A stretch of DNA of 64,000 bases from contig JAITUC010000019.1 of the NCBI GenBank assembly GCA_031286585.1, positions 124,001 to 188,000 on the forward strand. Direction: 5' to 3'. Made by a program: the position numbers and the translations under genes. Below are positions 1-11,891 of the stretch, one piece after another; within the stretch, counting starts at the first letter, position 1; each line of letters opens with the position of its first letter. Below the pieces are notes generated by a model. It saw only the letters and a program-made list of their open reading frames with translations. It was not told the origin of the DNA and ran no database searches. This DNA comes from Delftia acidovorans. GTDB lineage: Bacteria; Pseudomonadota; Gammaproteobacteria; Burkholderiales; Burkholderiaceae_C.

Positions 1-294
1 TGGACCGTGCTGGCCAGCCCCCAATGGTCGCAGGAGCACCGCGCCGACGACGCCCCGCGCGTGCTGGCCAAGATGCAGAAGGCCTTTGGCGAAATCACGC
101 GCATCCGCATTCCTCCCCGCCATGCCAGCGTCTACCTCTGGCCCCATGCCCAGACCCTGTCGCCACTGGGCCGCAGCCATTTGCGCAACAAGGATGCGGG
201 CCTGGGCCTGTGCGGCGACTGGTGCATTGGCCGCCGCGTGGAGGATGCCTTTGTCTCGGGACTGGAAATGGCCCTGGCGTTGGTCGCGGACTGA
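1..294 (+). CDS. NAD(P)/FAD-dependent oxidoreductase, C-terminal part (partial)
   Basis: The open frame enters from the left edge and ends at 294, so only about 97 C-terminal residues are present. The tail contains GLCGDWCIGRRVEDAFVSG, the pattern found at the FAD-binding C-terminus of renalase-like and amine-oxidase-like flavoproteins (GD...G.RVE.A..SG). The substrate cannot be told from this fragment. It lies 55 bases upstream of gluQ on the same strand. The family call rests on one motif; the start is outside the window. Confidence 0.7.
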   Translation, partial: WTVLASPQWSQEHRADDAPRVLAKMQKAFGEITRIRIPPRHASVYLWPHAQTLSPLGRSHLRNKDAGLGLCGDWCIGRRVEDAFVSGLEMALALVAD

Positions 295-349
295 CCCAGG
301 CCACCAGGTCCTGGCAAGGGGCGGCGCAAGGCCTTAACATCCGGCCCCG

Positions 350-1288
350 ATGATTCCCGCCGCCCCTGAATCCGCCGAAACCGGCTCCGCACCCGCCCCA
401 TCACCGTATGTCGGCCGCTTTGCGCCCTCGCCCACCGGCCTGCTGCATGCAGGCTCGCTGGTGGCGGCGCTGGCCAGCTGGCTGGATGCACGCGCCCATG
501 GCGGCCGCTGGCTGGTGCGCATCGAGGACATAGACCCCCCGCGCTGCCAGCCCGGTGCCGGCACCGCCATCCTGAACCAGCTTGCCGCCTGCGGCCTGCT
601 GCCGGACGATGAGCCTGTCTGGCAGTCCCGCCGCCACACCTTCTACGAAAGCGCACTGGAGCGGCTCAAGGCCAGCGGCCTGGCCTATCCCTGCGGCTGC
701 ACGCGCAAGGACATCGAGGCAGCCTGGGACGACCTGGGCTGGGCCCATGAGCGCCATGTGGAGCGGCCCTACCCCGGCACCTGCCGCGAAGGCCTGCACG
801 GCAAGAGCGCCCGGGCCTGGCGCTTTGCGCTGGACCGCTTCGCCCGCCATGACCCCGTTGTGCACTGGCAGGACCGCCGCTTGGGCGCACAGCAGCAGGA
901 TGTGATCCAGGGCGTGGGAGACTTTGTCCTGCGCCGGGCCGACGGCCTGTGGGCCTACCAGTTGGCCGTGGTCGTCGATGACGGCCTGCAGGGCATCACC
1001 CATGTGGTACGCGGCGCCGACCTCGCCGACAATACGCCCCGCCAGATGCTGCTGCAGCGTGCCCTGGGCATAGGTCACCCGCAGTACCTGCACACGCCGC
1101 TGGTGCTCATGCCCGACGGCGAAAAGCTTTCCAAGCAGCATGGCGCCCCTGCGCTGGACCTCAGTGCCCCCGTGACGACGCTGCGCACCGCAGCCGCCCA
1201 CCTGGGACTGCCCCAGCCTTCTCCCCAGGCCGCATTGGGCGAAGCGCTGCAGTTCTGGGTCCAGGGCTGGCGCCATACATACAATTGA
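350..1288 (+). CDS. gluQ: Glutamyl-Q tRNA(Asp) synthetase
   Basis: 312 residues. The protein resembles the catalytic half of glutamyl-tRNA synthetase without an anticodon-binding domain, and the family attaches glutamate to queuosine in tRNA(Asp). FAPSPTG followed by LLHAGS (about residues 25-36) is the class I signature region. EKLSKQ (about 258-263) is the KMSKS-like loop. A CGC pair near residue 115 and a Cys in YPGTC near 146 fit the zinc site that distinguishes GluQ. Length matches the family (about 300). It is followed after 4 bases by trmB, so a tRNA-modification operon is likely. Confidence 0.95.
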   Translation: MIPAAPESAETGSAPAPSPYVGRFAPSPTGLLHAGSLVAALASWLDARAHGGRWLVRIEDIDPPRCQPGAGTAILNQLAACGLLPDDEPVWQSRRHTFYESALERLKASGLAYPCGCTRKDIEAAWDDLGWAHERHVERPYPGTCREGLHGKSARAWRFALDRFARHDPVVHWQDRRLGAQQQDVIQGVGDFVLRRADGLWAYQLAVVVDDGLQGITHVVRGADLADNTPRQMLLQRALGIGHPQYLHTPLVLMPDGEKLSKQHGAPALDLSAPVTTLRTAAAHLGLPQPSPQAALGEALQFWVQGWRHTYN

Positions 1289-1292
1289 GCCC

Positions 1293-2108
1293 GTGAACCC
1301 AATTTCTTCCCCCCAAGCCGAGCAGTCCATGGACGGCGATACCCCGAACACCATGTCCGCTGCCCCCGGTACGCCGCACGATTCCTCTTCACCCTCCACA
1401 CCTGCGGCCGCCCGTACCGGCCAGCCGCCCGAGGGCGTGGCCCATCCCAAGACCATCAAGAGCTATGTGCGCCGCGCAGGCCGCACCACGACAGGCCAGG
1501 CCAAGGCCTTCGAGGAACTGGGCCCGCGCTTCGTGCTGAACTACCGGGCCGCGCCGCTGGATGCGGCGGCCACCTATGGCCGCCAGGCCCCCCTGATCCT
1601 GGAGATCGGCTTCGGCATGGGCGAGGCCACGGCGCACATTGCGCGCGTGCGCCCCGATGACAACTTCCTGTGCTGCGAGGTGCACGAACCCGGCGTGGGC
1701 GCCCTGCTCAAGCGCATTGGCGAGCAGGACATCTCCAATATCCGCATCCTGCAGCACGACGCCGTCGAAGTCATCGACAACATGCTGCCCGAGGCCAGCC
1801 TGGACGGCATCCACATCTTCTTCCCCGACCCCTGGCACAAGAAAAAGCACAACAAGCGCCGCCTGATCCAGGAGCCGCTGGTGGCCAAGCTGGCCCGCCG
1901 GCTGCGTCCCGGTGGCTACATCCACTGCGCCACCGACTGGGAGCCCTATGCGGTCCAGATGCTGGAGGTGCTGGGTGCGGAACCCCTGCTGGCCAACACG
2001 GCCGAAGGCTATGCCACCAAGCCTGAATACCGCCCGCTGACCAAGTTCGAGAACCGTGGCATCCGCCTGGGCCACGGTGTATGGGATCTGGTGTTTGAGC
2101 GCCGCTGA
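1293..2108 (+). CDS. trmB: tRNA (guanine-N7)-methyltransferase
   Basis: 271 residues from a GTG at 1293. In-frame ATGs at 1329 and 1353 are plausible alternatives, since the first 50 residues are low-complexity and not part of the conserved domain. A SAM-binding [10 protein letters not shown] motif lies near residue 103, and [12 protein letters not shown] near residue 178 is the hallmark TrmB substrate motif. The family makes m7G46 in tRNA. It sits directly behind gluQ (4-base gap), which supports a shared transcript for tRNA modification. Confidence 0.95.
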   Translation: MNPISSPQAEQSMDGDTPNTMSAAPGTPHDSSSPSTPAAARTGQPPEGVAHPKTIKSYVRRAGRTTTGQAKAFEELGPRFVLNYRAAPLDAAATYGRQAPLILEIGFGMGEATAHIARVRPDDNFLCCEVHEPGVGALLKRIGEQDISNIRILQHDAVEVIDNMLPEASLDGIHIFFPDPWHKKKHNKRRLIQEPLVAKLARRLRPGGYIHCATDWEPYAVQMLEVLGAEPLLANTAEGYATKPEYRPLTKFENRGIRLGHGVWDLVFERR

Positions 2109-2142
2109 GCCGGTCGCGCCCTCTTCCAATACAAGGCCTCGC

Positions 2143-3165
2143 ATGCAGCCATTGCTACAGAACCTGGTCGAGATGACGGCCCACAGGGACCATCTGCGAT
2201 TGGAAATCTCGGTGCTGTCCACCTTGTTCAAGCTCAATGGCGTGGTGCAGGTGCGGGCGCTGGAGCTGTTCGCCATGCCCGACGGCAGGCACTGCGTGCG
2301 CGCGCGCACCTGGAGCCAGGGCGATCAGGTCATGTCCACCGATGCCGAGGCCTTGTATGACCCGCAAAGCGTGGAACTGGCCTCCATGCCCGCGCTGCAG
2401 CAGGCGCTGCAGCAGCGCGCCCTGATCGCCTCGGCCGTCCAGCCTGACGGCCAGCACGTGCTGTGGCTGCCGCTGTGGCGCCAGGAGACGGCCTACCACT
2501 GCCTGGAGATCACGCAGTCCACCGCCTTCTCGCCCAGCCGGCTCGACGTGATCCAGGGCATCTTCGGCGTCTATCACAACTACCAGAGCCTGCTGGACTA
2601 CAGCGAACGCGATGCGCTGACCGGCCTGCTCAACCGCAAGACCTTCGACGAGCAGTTCCTGCGCCTGTCGCTGCAGGAGCCGCCGATGGCCATGCCGGGC
2701 GTGGCCACGGAAGACGTTCCCGGCCAGTGGCTGGCCGCCATCGACATCGACCATTTCAAGCGCATCAACGACCGCTTCGGCCACCTGTATGGCGACGAGG
2801 TGCTGATCCTGGTCGCCAACATCCTGCGCAGCTGCTTCGACGCCAAGGACCGCGTGTTCCGCTTCGGCGGCGAGGAATTCGTGGTGCTGCTGCGCTCGGT
2901 CAGCCTGGCCAATGCCCGCAAGGCGCTGGAGCGCCTGCGCCACGACGTGGAGAGCTACGAGTTCCCCCAGGTCGGCCGCATCACCGTCAGCACGGGCTTT
3001 GCCGCCATGGGCACGGGCGCGCCCGTGGAGGTGCTGGGCCAGGCGGACCAGGCGCTCTACCACGCCAAGGAACATGGCCGCAACCAGACCTGGTACTACG
3101 GTGACCTGATCACCCAGGGGCTGCTGGCACCCCAGGTGAACAGCAACGACATCGAACTGTTCTGA
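2143..3165 (+). CDS. Soluble GGDEF diguanylate cyclase
   Basis: 340 residues from ATG 2143. A longer open frame back to 2056 overlaps trmB and is unlikely to be used. There is no membrane segment. The N-terminal ~150 residues look GAF-like (inference). The C-terminal ~190 residues form a GGDEF domain with DALTGLLNRK, IDIDHFKRINDRFGH and an intact GGEEF active site at about 242-246. The position of the RxxD inhibitory site reads DAKD, so classical product inhibition may be absent. Expected role: c-di-GMP synthesis in the cytoplasm. The input signal is unknown. Confidence 0.9.
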   Translation: MQPLLQNLVEMTAHRDHLRLEISVLSTLFKLNGVVQVRALELFAMPDGRHCVRARTWSQGDQVMSTDAEALYDPQSVELASMPALQQALQQRALIASAVQPDGQHVLWLPLWRQETAYHCLEITQSTAFSPSRLDVIQGIFGVYHNYQSLLDYSERDALTGLLNRKTFDEQFLRLSLQEPPMAMPGVATEDVPGQWLAAIDIDHFKRINDRFGHLYGDEVLILVANILRSCFDAKDRVFRFGGEEFVVLLRSVSLANARKALERLRHDVESYEFPQVGRITVSTGFAAMGTGAPVEVLGQADQALYHAKEHGRNQTWYYGDLITQGLLAPQVNSNDIELF

Positions 3166-3187
3166 GCCGGCCCTGGCGCCGCGCCGT

Positions 3188-4438
3188 TCAGGCGAGGTCA
3201 GCCGCGCGCACGCAGTCGCGCCCGGCGTGCTTGGCCTCATAGAGCATGGCATCGGCGCGCTGCAGCAGTTCCTGTGCGCTCTCGGCGCCCTGCAGTTGCG
3301 CCACGCCAAAGCTGGCCGTCGCCGCCAGCTCCAGGCCGTGGACCCGTATGGGCGTGGAGCGTATGGCCTCGCGAAGCCGCCCGGCCAGCGCCCAGGCCTG
3401 GGCCGCGGCGACACCGGGCATCACGATCAGGAACTCCTCCCCGCCATAGCGCGCCATCCATTGAGCCGAAGGCTGGCTCTCCAGTGCGTGCCGGCAACGC
3501 AGTGCCACCTCGCGCAGCACGGCATCGCCTGCGGCATGGCCATGCCTGTCATTGACCTGCTTGAAGCGGTCCACGTCCACGAACATCACGCTCAGGGCCG
3601 CACCCAGGCGCTGGCCCTGGGCGACATCGGAGGCCAGGCGCTCGTCCATGGCACGTCGGTTGAGGCATCCGGTCAGCGCGTCGGTCAGCGACATGCGCTT
3701 GACCTCGTCCACCAGCTCCTCCAGCTGGGCCGTGCGCTGGGCTACCAGCTGGTCCAGATGCTCGATATGGCCGCGCAGGTCGTGCTGCAGCTGGCCAAAG
3801 CCCTGCACCACCATGTCGATTTCGTCGTGCTGCCCGCGGCGCGTCCGCTCCAGCACCAAGGGCCTCGACAACTCATTGGGCTTGAGGCTGGCCGCAAAGC
3901 CCGCAATCTGCTGCAGCGGCTGGCGCAGCTCCCTGCGCATCACCCAGGCCACCATCAGGCAGACCAGGGCCGTGAACAGCGCATAGCCCAGCAGCACGCG
4001 CAGCGTGGAGTCGCGCAGCACCTCCAGGTAGTGGCCCCGGTTCTCCCAGACCTGCAACTCGCCCAGCGGCAGGCTGGACTGGCTGTGACGGGGCGCCGGA
4101 ATGAGCATGGACACGGCGGGCAGGCGGCCATCCCTGGGCTCGCCGGCCTCGTACATCTCGCCCGTGGAGGTGACGCGCAACTGCACATGGCCTACCAAGG
4201 GCAGCTTGCCCATCCACTGCACCTGCTCGCGCACCAGGGCCGGCTCGATGTCCCACAGCGCGGCGGACAACGAGATCATGCTGTTGGCCACCAGCGTTTC
4301 CATGGAGCGCCGGAATTCCTGCTGCCCCTTGCGGTACTCCCACCAGGCATGGGCACCGCCGAACACCAGCATGCAGGCCACGGCCAGCAGCATGATGCGC
4401 AGGATCAGCAGGGAGGCAATCGAGCGGAAGCGGTGCAT
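3188..4438 (-). CDS. Membrane diguanylate cyclase with periplasmic sensor loop
   Basis: 416 residues. TM1 is at about 10-30, a periplasmic segment of ~120 residues follows, and TM2 is at about 148-168. A linker with HAMP/coiled-coil character leads to a GGDEF domain: LTDALTGCLNRR near 251-262, FVDVDRFKQVNDRHGH near 286-301 and GGEEF at 332-336. No RxxD inhibitory site is visible. It begins 9 bases after the stop of the binding-protein gene upstream on the same strand, so the pair is almost certainly co-transcribed. That suggests the loaded binding protein docks on the periplasmic loop and controls c-di-GMP output (inference). Confidence 0.9.
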   Translation of the reverse strand: MHRFRSIASLLILRIMLLAVACMLVFGGAHAWWEYRKGQQEFRRSMETLVANSMISLSAALWDIEPALVREQVQWMGKLPLVGHVQLRVTSTGEMYEAGEPRDGRLPAVSMLIPAPRHSQSSLPLGELQVWENRGHYLEVLRDSTLRVLLGYALFTALVCLMVAWVMRRELRQPLQQIAGFAASLKPNELSRPLVLERTRRGQHDEIDMVVQGFGQLQHDLRGHIEHLDQLVAQRTAQLEELVDEVKRMSLTDALTGCLNRRAMDERLASDVAQGQRLGAALSVMFVDVDRFKQVNDRHGHAAGDAVLREVALRCRHALESQPSAQWMARYGGEEFLIVMPGVAAAQAWALAGRLREAIRSTPIRVHGLELAATASFGVAQLQGAESAQELLQRADAMLYEAKHAGRDCVRAADLA

Positions 4439-4447
4439 GGAAGACGC

Positions 4448-5539
4448 TCAGCGCAGCAGGTGCCTGAGCTCGAATCCGTAGCGCCGCAGCCGGGGGTTGA
4501 GGTGCTTGCTGTAGCTGCGAAAGTCCAGAGGGGCCAGCGGCGCGCTGATCCTGTGCTCGTAGCGGTCGATCTGGGACTTGTCCAGCAGCGTGAACATGGG
4601 CCGTACCTGCTCCAGCCCTTCGGAGGCGAAATCGCTGCCATGCGCATGGTCGTAGAGCATGACCAGGGCCCAGGCACCGGTCAGGAAATGGCCGCCCGCC
4701 AGCGCCGACAGCTCGCCCGTGCGCAGCGCCGTCATGGCGGCTGCCGATGAATTGATGGCGCTGAAGAAGGCATCACGCCCCGGCGAGCCCCCCCGCGCCC
4801 GCCAGGCCTGCATGGCGCCAAAGGCCATCTCGTCGTTGCCCGCCCAGACCAGGCGCACCTCGGGATAGCGCTGGAACAGCACGGCCGCCTGCTGCTCGGC
4901 GCGTTCGCGGCGCCATTCGCCAAAGACTTCCTGCTGCAGCACCACGTCGCTGGCCTCGGCCGCCGCGCGGCGCATGCCGGCATTGCGTTCCACCGAGGAT
5001 GGCGTGGAGCGGTCTCCGGCAATGGCCACCATGTGCAGCCGGCCATCGGCCGCACGCGCCTGGCCCGATGCCCGCGCAGCGGCGAACAATGACTTGGCGG
5101 TCAGGTAGCCGGCCTCCTCGGCGCCCGGCTCCAGGCTGCCCAGCCAATGGCGATAGCGCTCCCGGGCCACGCCGGTCTGGCCGCGCAATGTCTCGGGCAC
5201 GCCGCTGAAGGCCATGAAACTGTCGATGCCCGCGGCCTCCAGCGTGCGCAGGATTTCCGGCGCCACGCTGTAGTCGTTGGTAAACATCACGTAGCGGGGC
5301 CGCTGCGTCTTGGGCAAGGCGGCAATCTGGCGCGCAATCTCGATGGGGCGCAGGTGGTCGCGCTGGGCATAGCGCACCTGCAGTTGCATGCCCAGGCTGC
5401 TGGCCGCGTCCTGCATGACCTCGCTGACCGTGGTCCAGTAGCGCTCGTCGGAGCGGCCCGGGTTGATGAAGACCACGCTTTGCGCGGCGGCGGCCGCCGA
5501 CTGCGCCAGCACACCCATCACGCAAGCCATGCAGGTCAT
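4448..5539 (-). CDS. Periplasmic binding protein, type 1 fold (sugar-binding-like)
   Basis: 363 residues from ATG 5539. The open frame extends to 5752, but that would run through the alaS terminator hairpin (5558-5586) into alaS, so the later start is preferred. The N-terminus is a short signal-peptide-like stretch ending in AQSAAAAA. The mature protein starts with VVFINPGRSDERYW and keeps the bilobed periplasmic-binding pattern of ribose/LuxP-type proteins, for example AIAGDRSTPSSVERNAGM and LVWAGNDEMAFG. No permease or ATPase gene is adjacent. The neighbour is a diguanylate cyclase, so a signalling rather than transport role is likely. Confidence 0.8.
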   Translation of the reverse strand: MTCMACVMGVLAQSAAAAAQSVVFINPGRSDERYWTTVSEVMQDAASSLGMQLQVRYAQRDHLRPIEIARQIAALPKTQRPRYVMFTNDYSVAPEILRTLEAAGIDSFMAFSGVPETLRGQTGVARERYRHWLGSLEPGAEEAGYLTAKSLFAAARASGQARAADGRLHMVAIAGDRSTPSSVERNAGMRRAAAEASDVVLQQEVFGEWRRERAEQQAAVLFQRYPEVRLVWAGNDEMAFGAMQAWRARGGSPGRDAFFSAINSSAAAMTALRTGELSALAGGHFLTGAWALVMLYDHAHGSDFASEGLEQVRPMFTLLDKSQIDRYEHRISAPLAPLDFRSYSKHLNPRLRRYGFELRHLLR

Positions 5540-5557
5540 GCGCCAAGCCCACGGCAA

Positions 5558-5586
5558 GACGCCCCGGTGGAGTCCACCGGGGCGTC
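5558..5586 (-). terminator. alaS intrinsic terminator
   Basis: A perfect 14-base inverted repeat with a one-base centre (GACGCCCCGGTGGA / TCCACCGGGGCGTC) lies 42 bases past the alaS stop. On the minus strand it is followed by only a weak T-rich run (TTGCCGT). Its place between alaS and the binding-protein gene argues that the latter starts downstream of it. Confidence 0.75.
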
Positions 5587-5627
5587 CCGCAGCAGGGGCA
5601 GCAGGAATCATCTGCCGCGCAACTGGA

Positions 5628-8252
<2,625 letters not shown>

Positions 8253-8670
8253 GGTATCTAGGAGTTCGGAGCGCGCACGCGGGGCGCTGCCCCTGGCGGG
8301 AGGGTGTCCCGTCGGGACCAACGCGCATTATAGGTTTGCCCCATGGTTGCGGCAGCGAGCCCTGCCTGGCCTCCATCACGCACCTGGCCAAAGAAGGCCT
8401 TGCCTCCCATCTGCCCGCCCTTGAGCACGATCTCCAGCCCGTCGCTGGCCGGTTGCGCCGCCGGGCTTTGCACCCGGACCGCGCCGGCTGCAGCTGTGGG
8501 GGGCGCCCCATCTGGGCCGCAGGGCCGGCATTCTTGCGCTGGAGAAATGGCCGGCGCAGGAGATGGGGGAGATGGCCAGCACAGGCGATCTCGCCGTTCC
8601 CTGATCCCGCTCAGACTGCGCGCGATGGGCTCCCTGGATAATCGCCAGCCGGAACCACAGCAAGCACACC
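8253..8670. other. Divergent intergenic region, no gene recognised
   Basis: 418 bases lie between alaS (minus strand) and the small gene at 8671 (plus strand). Apart from the TATAAT for alaS, nothing is recognised. Open frames on both strands here lack start-site signals and family-like sequence. Confidence 0.5.
8327..8332 (-). promoter_or_regulatory. Likely alaS -10 box
   Basis: On the minus strand this reads TATAAT, a perfect -10 hexamer, 75 bases before the alaS start. No good -35 hexamer is seen 16-18 bases upstream, so the assignment is moderate. Confidence 0.5.
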
Positions 8671-9003
8671 ATGGCGCAACCACAGACACCAGAGCCTCAT
8701 TCCAGCGAACTGCCCCGCGCTGCCCGCGGCAACGGGGCGCATCCGGCCAAGCCACCGAAAAGCCGCATCGTGCCCTGGCTCATCGGCCTGCCCGTGGCCT
8801 TTTTCGCCGTACTCATGCTGGCTGGCCAGCTGCTGTCCACGCCCGAAGGCGAGGCGCGCTGGGTGGAGCGCGAAACCATCAAGATCTGCCGCAAGGAAAC
8901 CGCGCGGCCCGAGGCCGAGCGCAAGACGCAGCAGTTTGAATCGGTGCAGGACTGCGACAGGCTCGAATTCGACTTCAAGCAGCGCTACGGTGAAAACCCC
9001 TGA
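8671..9003 (+). CDS. Small membrane-anchored protein of unknown function
   Basis: 110 residues. A Pro/Ala-rich cytoplasmic N-terminus is followed by one transmembrane segment (about 34-55, IVPWLIGLPVAFFAVLMLAG). A charged exterior part of ~55 residues contains two cysteines (ICRKE, VQDCDR), which could form a disulfide. No family is recognised. It ends before a strong bidirectional terminator. The ribosome site is weak (AGCAAGCACACC). Confidence 0.65.
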   Translation: MAQPQTPEPHSSELPRAARGNGAHPAKPPKSRIVPWLIGLPVAFFAVLMLAGQLLSTPEGEARWVERETIKICRKETARPEAERKTQQFESVQDCDRLEFDFKQRYGENP

Positions 9004-9100
9004 GGCGAAGGCACAACGGAAAGTGCCCCCACGCCCCCCTGCTTCGCAAGGTCCGCTGCCCCCAGGGCGCCAGCTTTTTGCCTTGGGACGGCCCGGCGAC

Positions 9101-9135
9101 AAAAAAGGCCGGCAGAGCCGGCCTTTCGTTTTGCT
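9101..9135. terminator. Bidirectional terminator
   Basis: The stem AAAGGCCGGC (9104-9113) and GCCGGCCTTT (9117-9126) closes a three-base loop. It is followed by CGTTTTG on the plus strand and preceded by AAAAAA, which gives a T-run on the minus strand. It serves the convergent genes at 8671 and 9144. Confidence 0.85.
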
Positions 9136-9143
9136 GCGCCCGT

Positions 9144-10481
9144 TCAGTCGCGCGCCTCGATGGCCCGGTTGATGCCCAGCGCCGCCAGGGTGCACAGCGC
9201 GCCCGACAGCAGATAGATACCGAGCGCCACCAGCCCGAAGCGCGAGGACACACCCAGCGCCACCAGCGGAGCGAAGGCCGCGCCGACCAGCCAGGCCATG
9301 TCCGAGGACAGGGCCGCGCCGGTGTAGCGATAGCGTGAGGGGAAGTTGGACGTCACCGTGCCTGCCGCCTGGCCATAGGACAGGCCCAGCAGGATGAAGC
9401 CGACGATGATGAACACGTTGTTGCCCGTCGTTCCGCTGCCCAGCAGCCAGGGCGCCAGGAAGCTGAAGATGCCGATCAGGCAGGCCATGGTGCCCAGCGT
9501 GTTGCGCCGCCCCACGCGGTCGGCCAGCCAGCCGGAGACCATGATGGCGGCAGCCGCACAGAAGGCGCCCACGATCTGCACCCAGAGCACATGGGTCACC
9601 GACTGGTCCGAATACAGCGAGATCCAGGACAGCGGGAAGATGGTCACCAGGTGGAACAGCGCAAAGCTGGCCAGTGCGGCAAAGGCGCCGATCACCACGT
9701 TGCGGCCTTCGTCACGCATCAGCGGCAGCACGCCCATGGGCTCCAGCTCACGCTGCTGCAGCAGTTCGGTGTAGGACTGGCCCACCACCAGGCGCAGCCG
9801 GGCGAACAGTGCCACGACGTTGATGGCAAAGGCCACGCAGAAGGGATAGCGCCAGCCCCAGCTGAGGAACTCGTCGGCTCCGACATGTGCGTAGATGAAG
9901 GCAAACAGCCCTGCCGCGAGCACGAAGCCCAGCGGAGCGCCCAACTGGCCCATCATCGAATACCAGCCACGCCGGTTCTTGGGCGCCGACATGGCCAGCA
10001 GCGACGGCAGGCCGTCCCAGGAGCCGCCCAGCGCAATGCCCTGGCCTATGCGCAGCAGCGCCAGCACGATGATGGCGTTCACGCCTGCCTGCTGGTAGCT
10101 GGGCAGGAAGGCCATGCCCACGGTACAGATTCCCAGCAGGAACAGCGCCAGCGTCAGCTTGGTGGCCCGTCCCCAGCGCCGCTGCACGGCCATGGACAGC
10201 GCCGTGCCCAGCGGACGGGCCACGAAGGCCAGCGCAAAGATGGCGAACGACATCAGCGTGCCGTCGAGCTTGGAAAGGTAAGGGAACAGCAATGCCGGGA
10301 AGACCAGCACGCAGGCGATGCCGAACACGAAGAAGTCGAAGTACTCCGAGGATCGCCCGATGATCACGCCGACGGCGATTTCGTTGGGCGTGACATCTTC
10401 GTGGGTGTCGGCGCGGGACAGAGATTCCTTGCTCTCATAGCTTCCGTTGGGGAAGCTTGCAGTTGTGTCGAGGCCGCTCAT
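9144..10481 (-). CDS. MFS transporter, metabolite:H+ symporter (MHS) type
   Basis: 445 residues from ATG 10481, chosen because AAGGAG stands 12 bases upstream; the open frame to 10694 is longer but unsupported. About twelve membrane segments are visible. The sequence fits the MHS branch of the MFS, for example RIGQGIALGGSWDGLPSL in the signature position and GWLADRVGRRNTLG in the second half. Family members carry organic acids or betaine-like solutes; the substrate here cannot be assigned. It is transcribed away from cyoA and shares the ~300-base region between them. Confidence 0.85.
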   Translation of the reverse strand: MSGLDTTASFPNGSYESKESLSRADTHEDVTPNEIAVGVIIGRSSEYFDFFVFGIACVLVFPALLFPYLSKLDGTLMSFAIFALAFVARPLGTALSMAVQRRWGRATKLTLALFLLGICTVGMAFLPSYQQAGVNAIIVLALLRIGQGIALGGSWDGLPSLLAMSAPKNRRGWYSMMGQLGAPLGFVLAAGLFAFIYAHVGADEFLSWGWRYPFCVAFAINVVALFARLRLVVGQSYTELLQQRELEPMGVLPLMRDEGRNVVIGAFAALASFALFHLVTIFPLSWISLYSDQSVTHVLWVQIVGAFCAAAAIMVSGWLADRVGRRNTLGTMACLIGIFSFLAPWLLGSGTTGNNVFIIVGFILLGLSYGQAAGTVTSNFPSRYRYTGAALSSDMAWLVGAAFAPLVALGVSSRFGLVALGIYLLSGALCTLAALGINRAIEARD

Positions 10482-10677
10482 AGATGGATGCTCCTTGTCT
10501 CGTCTCACTGACAGCTCTGTTCTACGCCCTCGCTTGATCTGGCGCAAGGCGGTTTCCACCTCGACCGGCCTCGGTGTTTGTCCTGCTGCGCGCGACGCGA
10601 AAATGCGGCCTCCGGACCGCCAGGCACCTGCCGTGCACCCGCCCAGGTAGCAGAAAGTTCCCGGGTTCTCCTTGACG

Positions 10678-10700
10678 TTGGACAAAATGTCCAATGGACA
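10678..10700. promoter_or_regulatory. Triple TGGACA operator upstream of cyoA
   Basis: A perfect palindrome TTGGACA-AAA-TGTCCAA (10678-10694) overlaps a second one, TGTCCA-A-TGGACA (10688-10700). The result is three alternating half-sites. It lies 80-100 bases before cyoA and about 200 bases before the divergent transporter gene. This is the shape of a binding site for a dimeric repressor or activator; the protein is unknown. Confidence 0.6.
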
Positions 10701-10740
10701 AATTTATACTTCGTAATACATTTGCCCGGATCTTGTAATC

Positions 10741-10760
10741 CGCGTTTCTATGTAAACGCG
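10741..10760 (+). promoter_or_regulatory. Stem-loop or operator in the cyoA leader
   Basis: A perfect inverted repeat CGCGTTT-N6-AAACGCG ends 19 bases before the cyoA start codon. It could be an mRNA stem-loop near the ribosome site or a second operator. No T-run follows, so it is not a terminator. Confidence 0.45.
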
Positions 10761-10779
10761 CTCTTGTTGCGCCCCTAGC

Positions 10780-11826
10780 ATGCTAAAAATCAAGGAACTC
10801 CGTGGGCCTGCGTGGCTCACCGCGGCCGCTTTGACAGCCAGTCTCACTGGCTGCAGCAAAGCCGTCGTGCTCAACCCCGCCGGCGACATCGCCGCGCAGC
10901 AAGGCAACCTGGTGGTCACGGCCACCTTGCTGATGCTGATCATCATCATCCCGGTGATCATCCTCACGCTGCTTTTCGCCTGGAAATACCGCCAGTCGAA
11001 CACCGAGGCCCACTACGACCCCGAATGGCATCACTCCACCACGCTGGAGCTGGTGATCTGGTCCGTGCCGCTGATGATCATCATCGCGCTGGGCGCCATC
11101 ACCTGGATCAGCACCCACAAGCTGGATCCCTACCGTCCGCTGGACCGTGTCTCGGCCACCAAGCCGCTGAGCACCGATGTCAAGCCGCTGGAGGTGCAGG
11201 TCGTGGCCATGGACTGGAAGTGGCTGTTCTTCATCCCTGAAAAAGGCATCGCCACCGTCAACGAGCTGGCCGCTCCCGTGGATCGTCCCATCCACTTCAA
11301 GCTGACCGCCACCTCGACGATGAACGCCTTCTACGTGCCTGACCTGGCCGGCATGATCTATGCCATGCCCGGCATGCAGACCGAGCTGAACGCCGTGATC
11401 AACAAGCCCGGCGTGTTCCATGGCCTGGCATCGCACTACAGCGGCGCCGGCTTCTCGGGCATGACGTTCAAGTTCCATGGTCTGAGCAACGAAGAGTTCG
11501 AGCAGTGGGTTGCCAAGGCCAAGTCCGAAGGCAAGGCCCTGACACGCGATACCTACCTGAACCTGGTCAAGCCCAGCGAGCGCAACCCGGTCGAGCGCTT
11601 CGCCACGGTGGACGAAGGCCTGTACGACAAGGTGCTCAACCGCTGCGTCGAAGAAGGCAAGATGTGCATGCACCACATGATGGCCATCGACGCTGCCGGC
11701 GGCGAAGCCTATCTCAAGGCCGTGGGCATGAACCTGCCCCAGGATGTGTGCACGGTGCAAAACGCCGACCGCGTCGTGGCCTTCCTGGACCAGCGCGACG
11801 GCTCCGCCGCCAGCGCTCAGCAATAA
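10780..11826 (+). CDS. cyoA: Cytochrome bo-type ubiquinol oxidase subunit II
   Basis: 348 residues. It is a lipoprotein with lipobox LTGC (Cys25), then two membrane segments (about 39-66 and 85-105) and a periplasmic cupredoxin-like domain. VQVVAMDWKWLFFIPEKGIATVNE is the CyoA pattern, and the CuA cysteine pair of cytochrome c oxidases is absent, so quinol is the expected donor. The C-terminus is longer than in E. coli CyoA (315) and contains a Cys/Met/His-rich MCMHHMMAID stretch. It is first in the operon cyoABCD-SURF1. Confidence 0.95.
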   Translation: MLKIKELRGPAWLTAAALTASLTGCSKAVVLNPAGDIAAQQGNLVVTATLLMLIIIIPVIILTLLFAWKYRQSNTEAHYDPEWHHSTTLELVIWSVPLMIIIALGAITWISTHKLDPYRPLDRVSATKPLSTDVKPLEVQVVAMDWKWLFFIPEKGIATVNELAAPVDRPIHFKLTATSTMNAFYVPDLAGMIYAMPGMQTELNAVINKPGVFHGLASHYSGAGFSGMTFKFHGLSNEEFEQWVAKAKSEGKALTRDTYLNLVKPSERNPVERFATVDEGLYDKVLNRCVEEGKMCMHHMMAIDAAGGEAYLKAVGMNLPQDVCTVQNADRVVAFLDQRDGSAASAQQ

Positions 11827-11891
11827 GCAGTTAGCGCAGCGGACGACGGCCAGACCGCCGCCCGCGCGCATCACGACCTAAGAGACTCGAT

